This document shows positions 1-8,731 of a stretch of DNA of 64,000 bases, piece after piece. The notes under the pieces were generated by a model, which saw only the letters and a program-made list of their open reading frames with translations, did not search any database and was not told the DNA's origin. A program made the position numbers and the translations under genes. Every line of letters starts with the position of its first letter. The first letter of the stretch is position 1. Origin of the DNA: Flavobacterium micromati (GTDB taxonomy: Bacteria; Bacteroidota; Bacteroidia; Flavobacteriales; Flavobacteriaceae). The DNA is taken from contig NZ_FQWF01000007.1 in assembly GCF_900129585.1 (NCBI RefSeq), positions 1 through 64,000 on the forward strand. Reading direction: 5' to 3'.

Positions 1-908
1 TTGCACTCAGTGATTTCGCGTCCGTTGTGGTAGCCTTTATCTACCAAAGCCGTGTAAGTTTCTAGCTCTAGATTTTCTTTGGCTTCGATAGCGATAGCTG
101 CCAGTGCGTTGCGATCATTGCGATTAATAGTGTGAGTAGCAACCACTAAATTGTGTTTATTGTCTACCGCTGCCTGGACATTGTAACTTATCTCGACCAC
201 AACTCCTTGAACCAGTAGTGCGCGTGAGTCAGAATCGGTGGTACTAATTTGAGGTTCGCCACTAGCTTTTAGTTTTTCTTCCAGAAATTCATAACGGATT
301 TTGTTTTTCTTTAATCGCGCTATTTTTTCTTGGATTTTAGTAACGGTTACTGTGTTGTCTTTTACATCATTTGTTTCTAATTCTGTCAAGTATTCTTGAG
401 TTCTTTCTTCAATATAAGCCAAGTGTTTGTCAATTTTCTTTTGGTTAAAATTAGCTTTCTTGCTGTTGTGCGCTCTGCTTTTTGCGCCATCAATTGCAAT
501 GGTTTCACCAGCAACTAGGTCGGCATCTTTCAAAAAAGAAACAAAGAGTTTGAATAGTTTTCTAAGCCCTGCTGGGTTTTGCTTTCTAAAATCAGAAATG
601 CTATGGTAATTTGGGCAAATAGCCTCTAAAAGCCATTGTAATTCGATATTGTGAAAGCACTCTTTTTCTAACTTTCTAGAACTTCTAAGGCCATTTAGGT
701 ACCCATATAAATAGATTTTAAGAAACAACTTAGTGTCAAAACTGGGACGGCCTTCAGATTTTATAGTTTGTACCGTAAAACCAAGTGCTTCAAGTGAGAT
801 GTGCTCTACAAAGGCTTCAATAAAACGTATGGGATTATCTGAGGCGATTTTATCTTCTAAACTACTTATTTGTAACTGTTGACGCGATGTTCCGGAGATG
901 TGTTGCAT
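1..908 (-). CDS. IS1182-family transposase, C-terminus beyond the window edge
   Basis: This is the N-terminal part of a DDE transposase of the IS1182 type. The frame is open from the ATG at 906-908 to the left edge of the window, so about 302 codons are present and the C-terminus is missing. It begins MQHI-SG-TSRQQLQ, contains the family-typical stretch on substrate-independent N-terminal helices (DNPIRFIEAF), and near the edge reads VDKGYHNGRE, a conserved segment of IS1182 transposases preceding the last catalytic acidic residue. A similar N-terminus occurs as decayed copies at five or more places up to 11.2 kb, always on the same strand. This is the least damaged copy in the window; whether it is complete cannot be seen. 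Confidence 0.85.
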   Translation of the reverse strand, partial: MQHISGTSRQQLQISSLEDKIASDNPIRFIEAFVEHISLEALGFTVQTIKSEGRPSFDTKLFLKIYLYGYLNGLRSSRKLEKECFHNIELQWLLEAICPNYHSISDFRKQNPAGLRKLFKLFVSFLKDADLVAGETIAIDGAKSRAHNSKKANFNQKKIDKHLAYIEERTQEYLTELETNDVKDNTVTVTKIQEKIARLKKNKIRYEFLEEKLKASGEPQISTTDSDSRALLVQGVVVEISYNVQAAVDNKHNLVVATHTINRNDRNALAAIAIEAKENLELETYTALVDKGYHNGREITEC

Positions 909-998
909 CTTTAAATGTACAAATTTTCTCGCTTATATCATAAATAAAATACTATATTTGATGCAAATAAAACGGAAGTTTTTTCACAGACTGACGTT
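1..998 (-). mobile_element. IS1182-family element, right end (partial)
   Basis: The element carrying the transposase above ends at about 998. Its end reads TTCACAGACTGACGTT (983-998), and the reverse complement of this (AACGTCAG, one variable base, CTGTGAA) is found at the opposite end of the deleted copy at 1882, which identifies it as the terminal inverted repeat. The next cargo unit begins directly at GTT 996-998. The left end lies outside the window. Confidence 0.75.
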
Positions 999-1057
999 GG
1001 TGGAAATGCCAAAAAAATCGTAAAAAAAGAAAATATCTTACTAATAATTTGTAGAAT

Positions 1058-1079
1058 GTTATCTAATTGAATAACTTTG
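1058..1079 (+). promoter_or_regulatory. Promoter and possible operator of higBA copy 1
   Basis: TAACTTTG at 1072-1079 matches the Bacteroidota minus-7 element TAnnTTTG and lies only 4 bases before the higB ATG, so the transcript would be almost leaderless. An inverted repeat GTTAT-N8-ATAAC (1058-1075) overlaps it and is a plausible binding site for the HigA antitoxin. This shows that the unit brings its own promoter. Confidence 0.5.
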
Positions 1080-1083
1080 CGCT

Positions 1084-1437
1084 ATGAATGAGAAATTTAT
1101 AAGGGAAGTTATTTATTACGAAGATTATTATCTTGACTTTCTTAACGCTCAAAAAGAAGACGTTAAAAAGAAATTTAACTGGACATTACAGCTAATATCA
1201 ACTCAAGATAGAATTCCTGAAAAATTTTTCAAACATATCACAGGTTCAAGTGGAATATTTGAAGTAAGAGTTGAAGTTGGATCTGACATTTTTAGAATTT
1301 TTAGTTTCTTTGATAAAGGAAATCTTGTTGTTTTAGTAAATGGTTTTCAAAAGAAAACGCAAAAAACTCCAAAGGCTGAAATTGAAAAAGCTGAAAAACT
1401 AAAAAAAGAATATTTAGAATATAAATATAAAAAGTAA
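1084..1437 (+). CDS. higB: HigB-like toxin (RelE superfamily, phage Gp49-like)
   Basis: A 117-residue protein of the Gp49/HigB branch of RelE-fold toxins, which typically cleave mRNA at the ribosome. The family signature is clear in the C-terminal half: GIFEVRVEVGSDIFRIFSFF followed by LVVLVNGFQKKTQKTP and a basic helix rich in Lys and Glu. The order toxin then antitoxin, with 5 bases between the genes, is the reversed order typical of higBA. A paralogue with the same FQKKTQKTP block lies at 10059. It forms a self-contained unit with the antitoxin and its own promoter between two spacer blocks. Toxicity itself is inferred from the family. Confidence 0.85.
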   Translation: MNEKFIREVIYYEDYYLDFLNAQKEDVKKKFNWTLQLISTQDRIPEKFFKHITGSSGIFEVRVEVGSDIFRIFSFFDKGNLVVLVNGFQKKTQKTPKAEIEKAEKLKKEYLEYKYKK

Positions 1438-1442
1438 CGATT

Positions 1443-1748
1443 ATGAAAACAGAAAATAAAAAAATTACATCATTCGCTGAACATTTAGATGCTCAATATG
1501 GAAAAAGCGGAACAGAAACCCGTCAAAAATATGAAGAAGAATATGAGAGTTTTGAACTTGGCGTTTTAATTCAAGAAATGAGAAAAGAACGTGGAATGAC
1601 ACAAGAACAATTAGCATTAAAATGTGGAACAACAAAAACTTACATTTCTAAAATAGAAAATAATGCTAGTGATATTAGACTTTCAACATTAATGAGAATA
1701 ATCAGACAAGGATTAGGGGGACATTTGAAATTAAGTCTAACTGCATAA
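1443..1748 (+). CDS. higA: HigA-like antitoxin, XRE-type helix-turn-helix
   Basis: A 101-residue antitoxin partner of the preceding toxin. An XRE/Cro-type helix-turn-helix covers about residues 42-95: LIQEMRKERGMTQEQLALKCGTTKTYISKIEN is the standard five-helix DNA-binding pattern. The N-terminal 40 residues are charged and probably bind the toxin. It is expected to repress the promoter at 1058-1079 together with the toxin. The reading frame ends in TAA at 1746-1748, 2 bases before the sequence GGCACTATCAACCAAC (1750-1765) that partly mirrors the start of this unit at 996. Confidence 0.85.
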   Translation: MKTENKKITSFAEHLDAQYGKSGTETRQKYEEEYESFELGVLIQEMRKERGMTQEQLALKCGTTKTYISKIENNASDIRLSTLMRIIRQGLGGHLKLSLTA

Positions 1749-1881
1749 AGGCACTATCAACCAACACACGTTTTGCGCTATTGCGAATTTTGTGCAAGCC
1801 GGACGTTTATATTTCGCAAAAAATAGTATCTTTAACAGAAAATAAGTAGTTCCGAAGCTCGCAACAGCGCAAAGCGCGGGA

Positions 1882-2796
1882 ACGTCAGGCTGTGAATTTA
1901 CCCCACTTTTGCTCAAATTAATTCAATAATGCCTTTTCTATTCGCACAAAACTCGCTTGTAAGCGAGTCGGTTTTTAGAGATAGAAATAATTGTTTGATA
2001 TTTTTGAACTCGCAGAAGAGCTTAAAAAAGGTCACTTTGATTACGGCATACCCTTTTGGTGGGTATTTTGCATTCCATTTCTGGATTTTATCAATTAAAT
2101 CGGGAATTCCCAGAATATTCATCGTGCGTTTGATGTTGTATATTAACACAAACAAACTGTGTTCTCCATTGATTCTAATTATGCCAAGTATTCTTGAGTT
2201 CTTTCTTCAATATAAGCCAAGTGTTTGTCAATTTTCTTTTGGTTAAAATTAGCTTTCTTGCTGTTGTGCGCTCTGCTTTTTGTGCCGTCAATTGCGATGG
2301 TTTCACCAGCAACTAGGTCGGCATCTTTCAAAAAAGAAACAAAGAGTTTGAATAGTTTTCTAAGCCCTGCTGGATTTTGTTTTCTAAAATCAGAAATACT
2401 ATGATAATTTGGGCAAATAGCCTCTAAAAGCCATTGTAATTCGATGTTTCGAACGCACTCTTTATCTAACTTTCTAGAACTTCTAAGGCCATTTAGGTAC
2501 CCATATAAATAGATTTTAAGAAACAACTTAGTGTCAAAACTGGGGCGCCCTTCGGATTTTATAGTTTGTACCATAAAACCAAGTGCTTCGAGTGAGATGT
2601 ACTCTACGAAAGCTTCAATAAAACGTATGGGATTGTCTGAGGCGATTTTATCTTCTAAACTACTTATTTGTAACTGTTGACGAGATGTTCCGGTTATATG
2701 TTGCATCTTTAAATGTACAAATTTTCTCTCTATTATCCAAAATAAAATACTATATTTGATGCAAATAAAACGGAAGTTTTTTCACAGACTGCCGTT
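1882..2796 (-). mobile_element. Internally deleted IS1182-family element with both ends
   Basis: A 0.9-kb derivative bounded by inverted ends: AACGTCAGGCTGTGAA at the left (about 1883) and TTCACAGACTGCCGTT at the right (about 2781-2796). It retains the start and the end of the transposase gene but lacks the middle, so it resembles a non-autonomous derivative that could only be moved in trans. It forms the spacer between the first HigBA unit and the AraC/protease unit. Confidence 0.75.
1913..2706 (-). pseudogene. IS1182 transposase remnant, internal deletion with frameshift
   Basis: Codons from the ATG at 2704-2706 give 175 residues matching the N-terminus of the transposase at 1-908 (DNPIRFIEAF, GRPSFDTKLF, SISDFRKQNP) and then stop at 2179-2181. 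Immediately beyond, in another frame, comes the C-terminal segment (FVLIYNIKRTMNILG, 1913-2155), the helix that normally ends IS1182 transposases. The central part with the catalytic core is gone. Both fragments cannot give an active enzyme. Confidence 0.8.
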
Positions 2797-2891
2797 GTAT
2801 GCCATTTTAAAAATCGTGCTAATCAACAAAATTTTGGTAATAATTTTCACTATTTTACAATTCTAAATTAATAGAATTTAATGAAAAAAGT

Positions 2892-3689
2892 ATGAAACAA
2901 AAATTAAGAACATTAGATTCGTTAGAGCTTTTAAGTTTTCAAAATCAAAAGGCTAAATATCCTTCACATTATCACGACACATATTGTATTTCTTTAATAA
3001 AAAAAGGTGTGCTTCTTGAAAACGAATTAATAGCAACTTCGGGTAAAATAATAATTTCACATCCTTATGAAATTCACGAAAATAATTCATTAGAAAACAT
3101 CAGTTTTTCTACGTATTACGTTAGTCAGGATGTTATTAATTTTATCAGCCCTTTCAATCATACAATTTTTCAAAGTAAAATTATCGAAAACCCTTTACTA
3201 TTTAATAGACTAAACAATCTGCAACACTTTATCAACGACAAGCAAGATGAAAAAACTTTTATAAATCAATTAAACAAAGCTTTTAATCAGATTATATTTC
3301 AACTAACAACAAACTATGGCGGGAGAAATCCTAACAATGTAGAAAATGAATCTTATATTATACAGAATTTGAAATCGCACATATCAGATAATTTAAACAC
3401 AAAATTGAGCATAATTGAACTTGCAAAAATAGTTAGTATGGATAAATTTCAATTTATTCGTTGGTTTAAATTTAATATTGGTTTGACGCCATTTCAATAT
3501 ATAATGCTAAAAAGAGTAGAGTATGGAAAGTCTCTAATTAAACAAGGGTTTCCAATCGTTGATGCTGCATTAGATTCTGGTTTTTATGACCAAAGTAATT
3601 TTTCGAATTATTTTAAAAAATATATTGGAATGAGTCCAAGCTTGTACAAACAAAGTTGCAATATCTTCCAAGACTCAAACTCACTTTAA
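2892..3689 (+). CDS. AraC-family transcriptional regulator
   Basis: A 265-residue activator with an N-terminal cupin-like sensing domain (about 1-130: KYPSHYHDTYCISLIKKG, then SHPYEIHENN) and a C-terminal double helix-turn-helix of the AraC/XylS class (about 165-260: SIIELAKIVSMDKFQFIRWFKFNIGLTPFQYIMLKRVEYGKSLI, ending in the conserved DQSNFSNYFKKYIGMSPSLYK). The ligand is unknown. It is the first gene of the largest cargo unit in the array and is followed after 38 bases by two exported proteases on the same strand, which it may regulate. Confidence 0.85.
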   Translation: MKQKLRTLDSLELLSFQNQKAKYPSHYHDTYCISLIKKGVLLENELIATSGKIIISHPYEIHENNSLENISFSTYYVSQDVINFISPFNHTIFQSKIIENPLLFNRLNNLQHFINDKQDEKTFINQLNKAFNQIIFQLTTNYGGRNPNNVENESYIIQNLKSHISDNLNTKLSIIELAKIVSMDKFQFIRWFKFNIGLTPFQYIMLKRVEYGKSLIKQGFPIVDAALDSGFYDQSNFSNYFKKYIGMSPSLYKQSCNIFQDSNSL

Positions 3690-3727
3690 AAATATATTTG
3701 TACTTCGTAAATTGAAACCTATTTATT

Positions 3728-4804
3728 ATGAAGTATTTTATTGTCTTTCTACTACTTGTTTTTGGATTAGAAGCTCGAGCACAAAATCAAAATGATTTTG
3801 AAATCCAAATAAAAATAAAATCAACAGCACTTAAAGACCAACAATCTTCTGGCACTTGTTGGAGTTTTGCAACTACATCATTTATAGAAACAGAAGCACT
3901 TCGTTTAGGAAAAGATACTATTACAATATCACCAATATTTTATGTATCTCCTACATATATTAAAAAAGCTGAAAAGTTTATTGAAAAAAAAGGCAAAAGC
4001 TGGTTTGAGGCTGGAGATTTAACCTTTAGTGTTTTAGATGCTTATAAAAAATACGGTGCTGTACCAGAACAGGTTTATAAAGGAATTATTGAAGATGATT
4101 GGCAACACGACCACGTGGAAATGGACAACTTGCTATTGGCTATGGTTAAATCTGTGGGAACTTCTGGCTACGGTAGGATAAAACCGCAAAGTTGGGAAAA
4201 ATCTTTCGGTTGTGTTTTAAATGCATATCTAGGAACAGCACCAAAAACATTTAATTATGAAGGCAAATCATACACACCAAAAACTTTTGCAGATACTTTT
4301 ATAGGTATAAATCCAGATGAATATATAGAAATAACGAGTTATTCTCATCTTGAGTTTTACAAAAATGTCGTTCTAGATATTCCCGCCAATTGGAATGAAA
4401 ACAAATATCTAAACCTTCCGCTTGAAGATTTTGAAAATGTAATCAACAATTCCCTTAAAAATGGATACTCATTGGCTTGGGATGGAGATGCTACCGAAAC
4501 TAATTTTAATTTTCAAAAAGGTGTTTTGACTCTTACAAAAAAACAAGAAAAATTGAAAATTACTCAACTATTGCGACAGCAAACCTTTGAAGAAAAGACA
4601 ACAACTGATGACCATAATATGCATATTATTGGAACCGCTATTGACAAAAATGGAAATTTATATTATTTATTAAAAAACTCTGAAGGAAGCAATACAATGA
4701 ACGGATATATCTATATGTCTAAAAATGCACTTCTTTTAAAAACAGTTTCTGTCTTGGTTCATCAAAATGCCATACCACAAAATATTAAGAAAAAACAAAC
4801 GTAA
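3728..4804 (+). CDS. Exported papain-like cysteine peptidase (C1B, bleomycin hydrolase-like)
   Basis: 358 residues with an N-terminal signal peptide (about 1-18, ending ARA-Q). The papain-fold catalytic residues are visible: Cys44 in SGTCWSF, preceded by the oxyanion Gln38, His299 in NMHIIGTA and Asn317 in LLKNSEG. The long insertion between Cys and His and the overall order fit the C1B group that includes bleomycin hydrolase and aminopeptidase C. TATATTTG at 3693-3700 supplies a promoter, so the gene need not depend on the upstream AraC transcript. The signal peptide places it in the periplasm or outside the cell, whereas classical bleomycin hydrolases are cytoplasmic. The natural substrate is unknown. 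Confidence 0.75.
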   Translation: MKYFIVFLLLVFGLEARAQNQNDFEIQIKIKSTALKDQQSSGTCWSFATTSFIETEALRLGKDTITISPIFYVSPTYIKKAEKFIEKKGKSWFEAGDLTFSVLDAYKKYGAVPEQVYKGIIEDDWQHDHVEMDNLLLAMVKSVGTSGYGRIKPQSWEKSFGCVLNAYLGTAPKTFNYEGKSYTPKTFADTFIGINPDEYIEITSYSHLEFYKNVVLDIPANWNENKYLNLPLEDFENVINNSLKNGYSLAWDGDATETNFNFQKGVLTLTKKQEKLKITQLLRQQTFEEKTTTDDHNMHIIGTAIDKNGNLYYLLKNSEGSNTMNGYIYMSKNALLLKTVSVLVHQNAIPQNIKKKQT

Positions 4805-4838
4805 ATATTTAAGCGATAAGATTATAAAAATAAAATCG

Positions 4839-6263
4839 ATGAGAATAAAAATAAACTTAATTCTACTCTTTACAACTCTTTGTACTTTAATTTCTTGCAG
4901 TAGTAAGTACCAAAAAAATAACTCAATCAAGGGGATTTGGAAATCAGTCGGCTATGGAAAAATTTTAAAAATAGATTCTACCACTTATAAATATTTTGAC
5001 ATAACTGATATTTCTTGCTTACCGTCTAAAGAAGGCAATATTTCAGAAATAAAAAATGCAATTCAAATTTCAAATGATACGTTGACTGTAAAACTTGGAT
5101 TTAGCGATTATCAATACTCTAGAATAAAGGAGTTTCCAATTTTATGTAAACAAAATCCAAAAAACAAAAATGACATATTATATAACTTCGAAGTTTTTGC
5201 AAATACATACAAAAATCATTATGCTTATTTTGAACTTAATAACGTTGATTGGGATAATGTTTACATAAACTCGAAAAACAAAATCAATTCAAAAAGTACA
5301 GAACTTGACTTATATTTAGTTATTAAAGATATGCTTGAAAAATTGAAAGACAATCACGGTTCGATAGAACCAACGGATGAAATTTACGAATTGGCAGAAA
5401 ATAAAATTCAATCAGAATTAGAAGACGAAACGGAAGAATTAAGAGAATATGGCGATTTTGAGATAGCCGGAATTGTCGCAGATTATTATATTAAAGAGGA
5501 TTTTACCAAAGACACTTGGCTTATGAAATGGGGAAAGATGGAAAACAATGTTGGCTACATCCAGATAAAAGCAATGTTTTTGTATGCGGATTTAAATGTA
5601 AATGATAGTCTTGTTAAAGAGAATGGATTTGTTTCAACATATATGGACGCATTTGATAATTTAAATTACGAACAACAAATTGCAGAGGAAGTTGCTGGAA
5701 TAAGTAAACTAATGGATACAATTATGCAAGACTTAAAAGAAACAAGTCATATAATTATAGACGTTCGTTTTAATGGTGGTGGACAGGATGCAGTAGCATT
5801 AGAAATTTTAAGACGATTTAACGCTGACAGAAAACAAATCGCTGTAAAAAAAGCAAAGCACAATAACGGCTATACAAAAAAAACACCTATTTATTTAGAG
5901 CTTGCCAAAAATCCATACACAAAACCAGTTTATCTCTTGACTTCTCAACAGTCTGCAAGTGCAACAGATATGATTGCATTAAGTTCAATGGAATTAAATA
6001 ATTTAAAACGTATTGGTTCACATACAAACGGAGCAATTTCAGATGCTTTACAAAAGAATTTACCAAACAGATGGCATTTTTCAGTATCAAACGAAATTTA
6101 CACAGATAAAAATGGGCAAATTTACGAGAATATTGGAGTTCCTGTTCATTACGAATTAAATTATCCAAATGATAGACAAACATTTTTCAGAAGTGTTGCT
6201 AACGATCTAGAAAAAGATAAAATAAATATATTAAAAGCTATTGAAAAACTGCTAGATAAATAA
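4839..6263 (+). CDS. S41-family peptidase, lipoprotein
   Basis: I chose the ATG at 4839 rather than the in-frame ATG at 4767, because the shorter form starts with a lipoprotein signal peptide (MRIKINLILLFTTLCTLISC, lipobox LISC) and no longer overlaps the preceding gene. The product is about 474 residues. The C-terminal half carries the tail-specific protease hallmarks: IIIDVRFNGGGQD and the nucleophile segment SQQSASATDM near residue 370. The N-terminal half has no clear PDZ domain by eye. It is expected to be membrane-anchored in the cell envelope. The gene ends 5 bases before GGCATATAAC (6269-6278), the mirrored end of this cargo unit. Confidence 0.8.
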   Translation: MRIKINLILLFTTLCTLISCSSKYQKNNSIKGIWKSVGYGKILKIDSTTYKYFDITDISCLPSKEGNISEIKNAIQISNDTLTVKLGFSDYQYSRIKEFPILCKQNPKNKNDILYNFEVFANTYKNHYAYFELNNVDWDNVYINSKNKINSKSTELDLYLVIKDMLEKLKDNHGSIEPTDEIYELAENKIQSELEDETEELREYGDFEIAGIVADYYIKEDFTKDTWLMKWGKMENNVGYIQIKAMFLYADLNVNDSLVKENGFVSTYMDAFDNLNYEQQIAEEVAGISKLMDTIMQDLKETSHIIIDVRFNGGGQDAVALEILRRFNADRKQIAVKKAKHNNGYTKKTPIYLELAKNPYTKPVYLLTSQQSASATDMIALSSMELNNLKRIGSHTNGAISDALQKNLPNRWHFSVSNEIYTDKNGQIYENIGVPVHYELNYPNDRQTFFRSVANDLEKDKINILKAIEKLLDK

Positions 6264-6275
6264 AAAACGGCATAT

Positions 6276-6410
6276 AACAGCAAGGGTTTCGTTGCGTTCA
6301 ACAGCAAGGGTTTCGTTACGTTCGCCGCGGCGAACGAACAATGAACCCGCGGTTGAATCCTCCGCGACGGACAGGCTGGAACCGGTTACATGCCATTAAC
6401 ACTATGGAGT
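6276..6410. repeat. Spacer hairpin block after the protease unit
   Basis: The unit end AACAGCAAGGGTTTCGTTGC is duplicated in tandem here (24-bp units at 6276 and 6300). The second copy continues into a perfect palindrome around CGTTCGCCGCGGCGAACG, then TGAACCC pairs back with GGGTTT. A second small hairpin (CCTCCGCG with CGGACAGG) and the motif TGGAACCGGTTACATGCC follow. The same block, with changes in the hairpin loop, recurs at 7546, 9303, 10708 and 13734. No gene lies here. Confidence 0.7.
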
Positions 6411-6437
6411 TATCGTAAAGTATTGATGTAGAATTTC

Positions 6438-6463
6438 AAGAGGCAAGTGGCCTCTTTTTTTTT
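6438..6463 (+). terminator. Rho-independent terminator in spacer
   Basis: Stem AAGAGGC/GCCTCTT with a 5-base loop followed by nine T residues. It terminates transcription leaving the protease unit before the next cargo unit. Equivalent terminators sit at the same place in the other spacers. Confidence 0.8.
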
Positions 6464-6507
6464 GCAGTACAAAGTATTGTTTTTTTTTTAATCTTTATTG
6501 AACTTCA

Positions 6508-6831
6508 ATGTCCATTCAGATAACCATAAAAATAGATTTTAAGAAACAGCTTAGTGTCAAAACTAGGATGACCTTCGGATTTTATAGTTTGTACTGTATA
6601 ACCAAGAGCTTCTTGTAAGATGTGCTCTAAAAAAGCTTCAATAAAACGCTCCCGAAGCATCGGGAGGATTGTCTGACGAGATTTTTTCTTCTAAACTACT
6701 TATTTGTAACTGTTGACGCGATATCCCAGATATATGTTGCATATTTAAATGTACAAATTTTCTCGCTTATATCTCAATTAAAATACTATGTTTGATGCAA
6801 ATAAAACGGAAGTTTTTTCACAGACTGATGT
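6508..6831 (-). pseudogene. IS1182 end remnant
   Basis: A truncated copy of the transposase N-terminus (about 75 codons, several frameshifts and an insertion near 6653-6665) plus the right terminal repeat, here TTCACAGACTGATGTA. It is cut within a few dozen bases of the position at which the remnants at 7730, 7930, 9671 and 10899 are cut, which suggests that it spreads as part of the spacer rather than by independent insertion. Confidence 0.75.
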
Positions 6832-6914
6832 AAATAGTAATGTTAAAAAAAAATGTAGAAACCGAAACGATAGAAAATCTTTTATAAATTTGATTATTAA
6901 TTTTAAAACAATAA

Positions 6915-7370
6915 ATGAAATATCCTAAATATCAATATCGTTCAGAAACTTCAATGAGCTATTATGAATTTAGTAGTGAAGGACCGAAAGGACTTATTAA
7001 AAAAATAGTAGAATTTACTGAAACAGGAACTGAAAATGTATACAATTTAGGATTTGCTGATTATAATGAAAAAACTAAAACAACAAGCGACATTTCTGTA
7101 ACGAATAATGGAGATAGTCTAAAAGTTTTAGCAACTGTCGCTTCTACAGTTTATGCTTTTACTCAGAAAAATCCCAAAGCATGGATTTTAGCAACTGGAA
7201 GTACAAACATTAGAACAAGATTATACAGAATGGGAATCACAAATAATCTGGCTGAAATAAATGAGGACTTTAAAGTTTTCGGATTAAATGATATCGGAGA
7301 ATGGGTCACATTTATAGTAGGAGAAGATTACGAAGCATTTTTGTTAACAAAAAAAGAAAATATATTATAG
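6915..7370 (+). CDS. DUF6934-like protein
   Basis: A 151-residue protein without signal or membrane segments. The sequence resembles a Bacteroidota family I recall as DUF6934: YYEFSSEGPKGLIKKIVEFTE at the start, then VTNNGDSLKVLATVASTVYAFT, then ILATGSTNIRTRLYRMGI. The function is not established. TAAATTTG at 6885-6892 is a good minus-7 promoter element. The gene is followed 2 bases later by a 52-codon ORF, and the pair fills a single cargo unit, so a two-component (possibly toxin-antitoxin-like) arrangement is conceivable but unproven. The family name is from memory. Confidence 0.65.
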   Translation: MKYPKYQYRSETSMSYYEFSSEGPKGLIKKIVEFTETGTENVYNLGFADYNEKTKTTSDISVTNNGDSLKVLATVASTVYAFTQKNPKAWILATGSTNIRTRLYRMGITNNLAEINEDFKVFGLNDIGEWVTFIVGEDYEAFLLTKKENIL

Positions 7371-7372
7371 TT

Positions 7373-7531
7373 ATGACAATAGATCAATTAAATCAATCGA
7401 AAGTTCCGATTATTGTTTTCGACAAAAAATTGGAAGAATTTAAAGGAAAGGTATTGTTTCCTGAAAAATTAAAAAGAGCAAACGAAATTTTGGCAAAAGC
7501 AGGTCTACCTAAAGTTGAAATAAAAAAATAA
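7373..7531 (+). CDS. Small protein paired with the DUF6934-like gene
   Basis: 52 residues (MTIDQLNQSKVPIIVFDKKL to VEIKK). A longer in-frame start exists at 7301, but it overlaps the preceding gene by 70 bases; the ATG at 7373 sits 2 bases after that gene's stop and is the natural coupled start. No domain recognised: a short hydrophobic strand (VPIIVF) followed by a charged helical region with a LPKVE tail. Its size and position suggest a partner of the upstream product. Confidence 0.55.
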   Translation: MTIDQLNQSKVPIIVFDKKLEEFKGKVLFPEKLKRANEILAKAGLPKVEIKK

Positions 7532-7545
7532 ATACTACTGCTAAA

Positions 7546-8213
7546 AGGTAAGGGTTCTTTAGGCTTGAAAAGCCAGCACCCGAGCGACAGCGAACTGACC
7601 AAGTAATGAACCCGCACTTCAATCCTCCGCGGCGGACAGGCTACAACCGTTTATATGCCGCCAGCACTATGGAGTCAATTTTAACTTATTAAAAGGATTT
7701 TGAAAAGGTAATCAAGCCTCTTTTTTTTGTAATATATTAAACTGGGAAGACCTTCGGATTTTACAGTTTGCACCGTAAAACCCTGTCCTTCGAGTGAGAT
7801 GTGCTTTACAAAAGCTTCAAAAAAACGATCCCGGAGCATCGCTGGAACCGCTTACATATCGGCAATACTATGGAGTTATCTATAACTTATTAAAAGGATT
7901 TTGAGGAGGCAATCATGCCTCTTTTTTTTGCAACATAGTCAAACTTGCAAAACCCTCAGCTTTTATAGTTTGTACCGTAAAACCAGGTGCTTCGAGTGAG
8001 ATGTGCTCTACCAAAGCTTCAAAAAAACGATCCCGGAGCATCAGGAGGATTATCTGAGGCGATTTTATCCTCTAAACTACTTATTTGTAACTATTGACGA
8101 GATGTTCCGGATACATGATGCATGTTTAAATGTACAAATTTTCTCGCTTATATCTAAATTAAAATACTATATTTGACGCAAATAAAACGGAGGTTTGTTC
8201 ACAGACTGACGTT
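7546..8213. repeat. Spacer block with a doubled terminator and IS1182 remnant
   Basis: No gene here. The block starts with the hairpin segment (GGGTTCTT pairing with AATGAACCC near 7615) and the CCTCCGCGGCGGACAGG element, then holds two tandem copies of a unit made of a GGAGTT-containing segment, a T-rich terminator-like stretch (7704-7728; 7906-7929) and an IS1182 end remnant (7730-7848; 7930-8213). The first copy of the remnant is cut short. It looks like two spacers fused after loss of the cargo between them. Confidence 0.6.
7906..7929 (+). terminator. Rho-independent terminator in spacer
   Basis: GAGGC-AATCAT-GCCTC followed by eight T residues. A weaker, degenerate relative lies at 7704-7728 in the first half of the same spacer. 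Confidence 0.75.
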
Positions 8214-8312
8214 GTGTGCTATTTTTGAGCAACGAAAATCCCAAGAAACTACAACTAAAAACAGGAAAGCTGAAAACTGCATTTTGAAAGAGTAAGCAAA
8301 AAATAAAAAAGT

Positions 8313-8726
8313 ATGTTAGAGTATTTAGCAGGATTAAGCGCAATTGTAATTATAATAAGTTTATTTTCTTATTTTCTACCAACTGTAATTGCAATGTTAC
8401 GTGGAAAATCAAACACATTTGCAATTTTATTACTTAACCTTTTTCTGGGTTGGACTTTTATTGGATGGATTGTTGCATTAGTTTGGAGTGTAACAAGTGA
8501 TAACAAACCACAAACAATTGTTGTAAATAATAATTCTTCGATTGAACCTAAAAACGAATTAAAAACTTTGACAAGTGTAGGAATTAAATCCGAACAAATA
8601 GATAATACAAATCTAAATTCTCATCAAGATAAAATTCAAAACCTGAAAAAACTAAAACAATTATTGGATGATGGGATTTTAACTCAAGAAGAATTTATTC
8701 AACAAAAAAATCAAATTTTAGAATAA
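8313..8726 (+). CDS. Superinfection-immunity-like membrane protein with C-terminal SHOCT motif
   Basis: 137 residues. Two membrane helices (about 8-30 and 36-64) contain the pattern RGKSNTFAILLLNLFLGWTFIGWIVALVWSV, typical of the family named after the T4 superinfection immunity protein Imm. After a polar linker the C-terminus (about 108-137: LKKLKQLLDDGILTQEEFIQQKNQIL) is a SHOCT helix pair, a short oligomerisation motif. The family name does not prove an anti-phage role, since many bacterial members are uncharacterised. It shares its cargo unit with another SHOCT protein 5 bases downstream. Confidence 0.75.
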   Translation: MLEYLAGLSAIVIIISLFSYFLPTVIAMLRGKSNTFAILLLNLFLGWTFIGWIVALVWSVTSDNKPQTIVVNNNSSIEPKNELKTLTSVGIKSEQIDNTNLNSHQDKIQNLKKLKQLLDDGILTQEEFIQQKNQILE

Positions 8727-8731
8727 TAAAC

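Noticed and set aside
4767..4838. Upstream start for the S41 lipoprotein
   Set aside because: It would overlap the preceding gene and hide the lipoprotein signal that starts at 4839.
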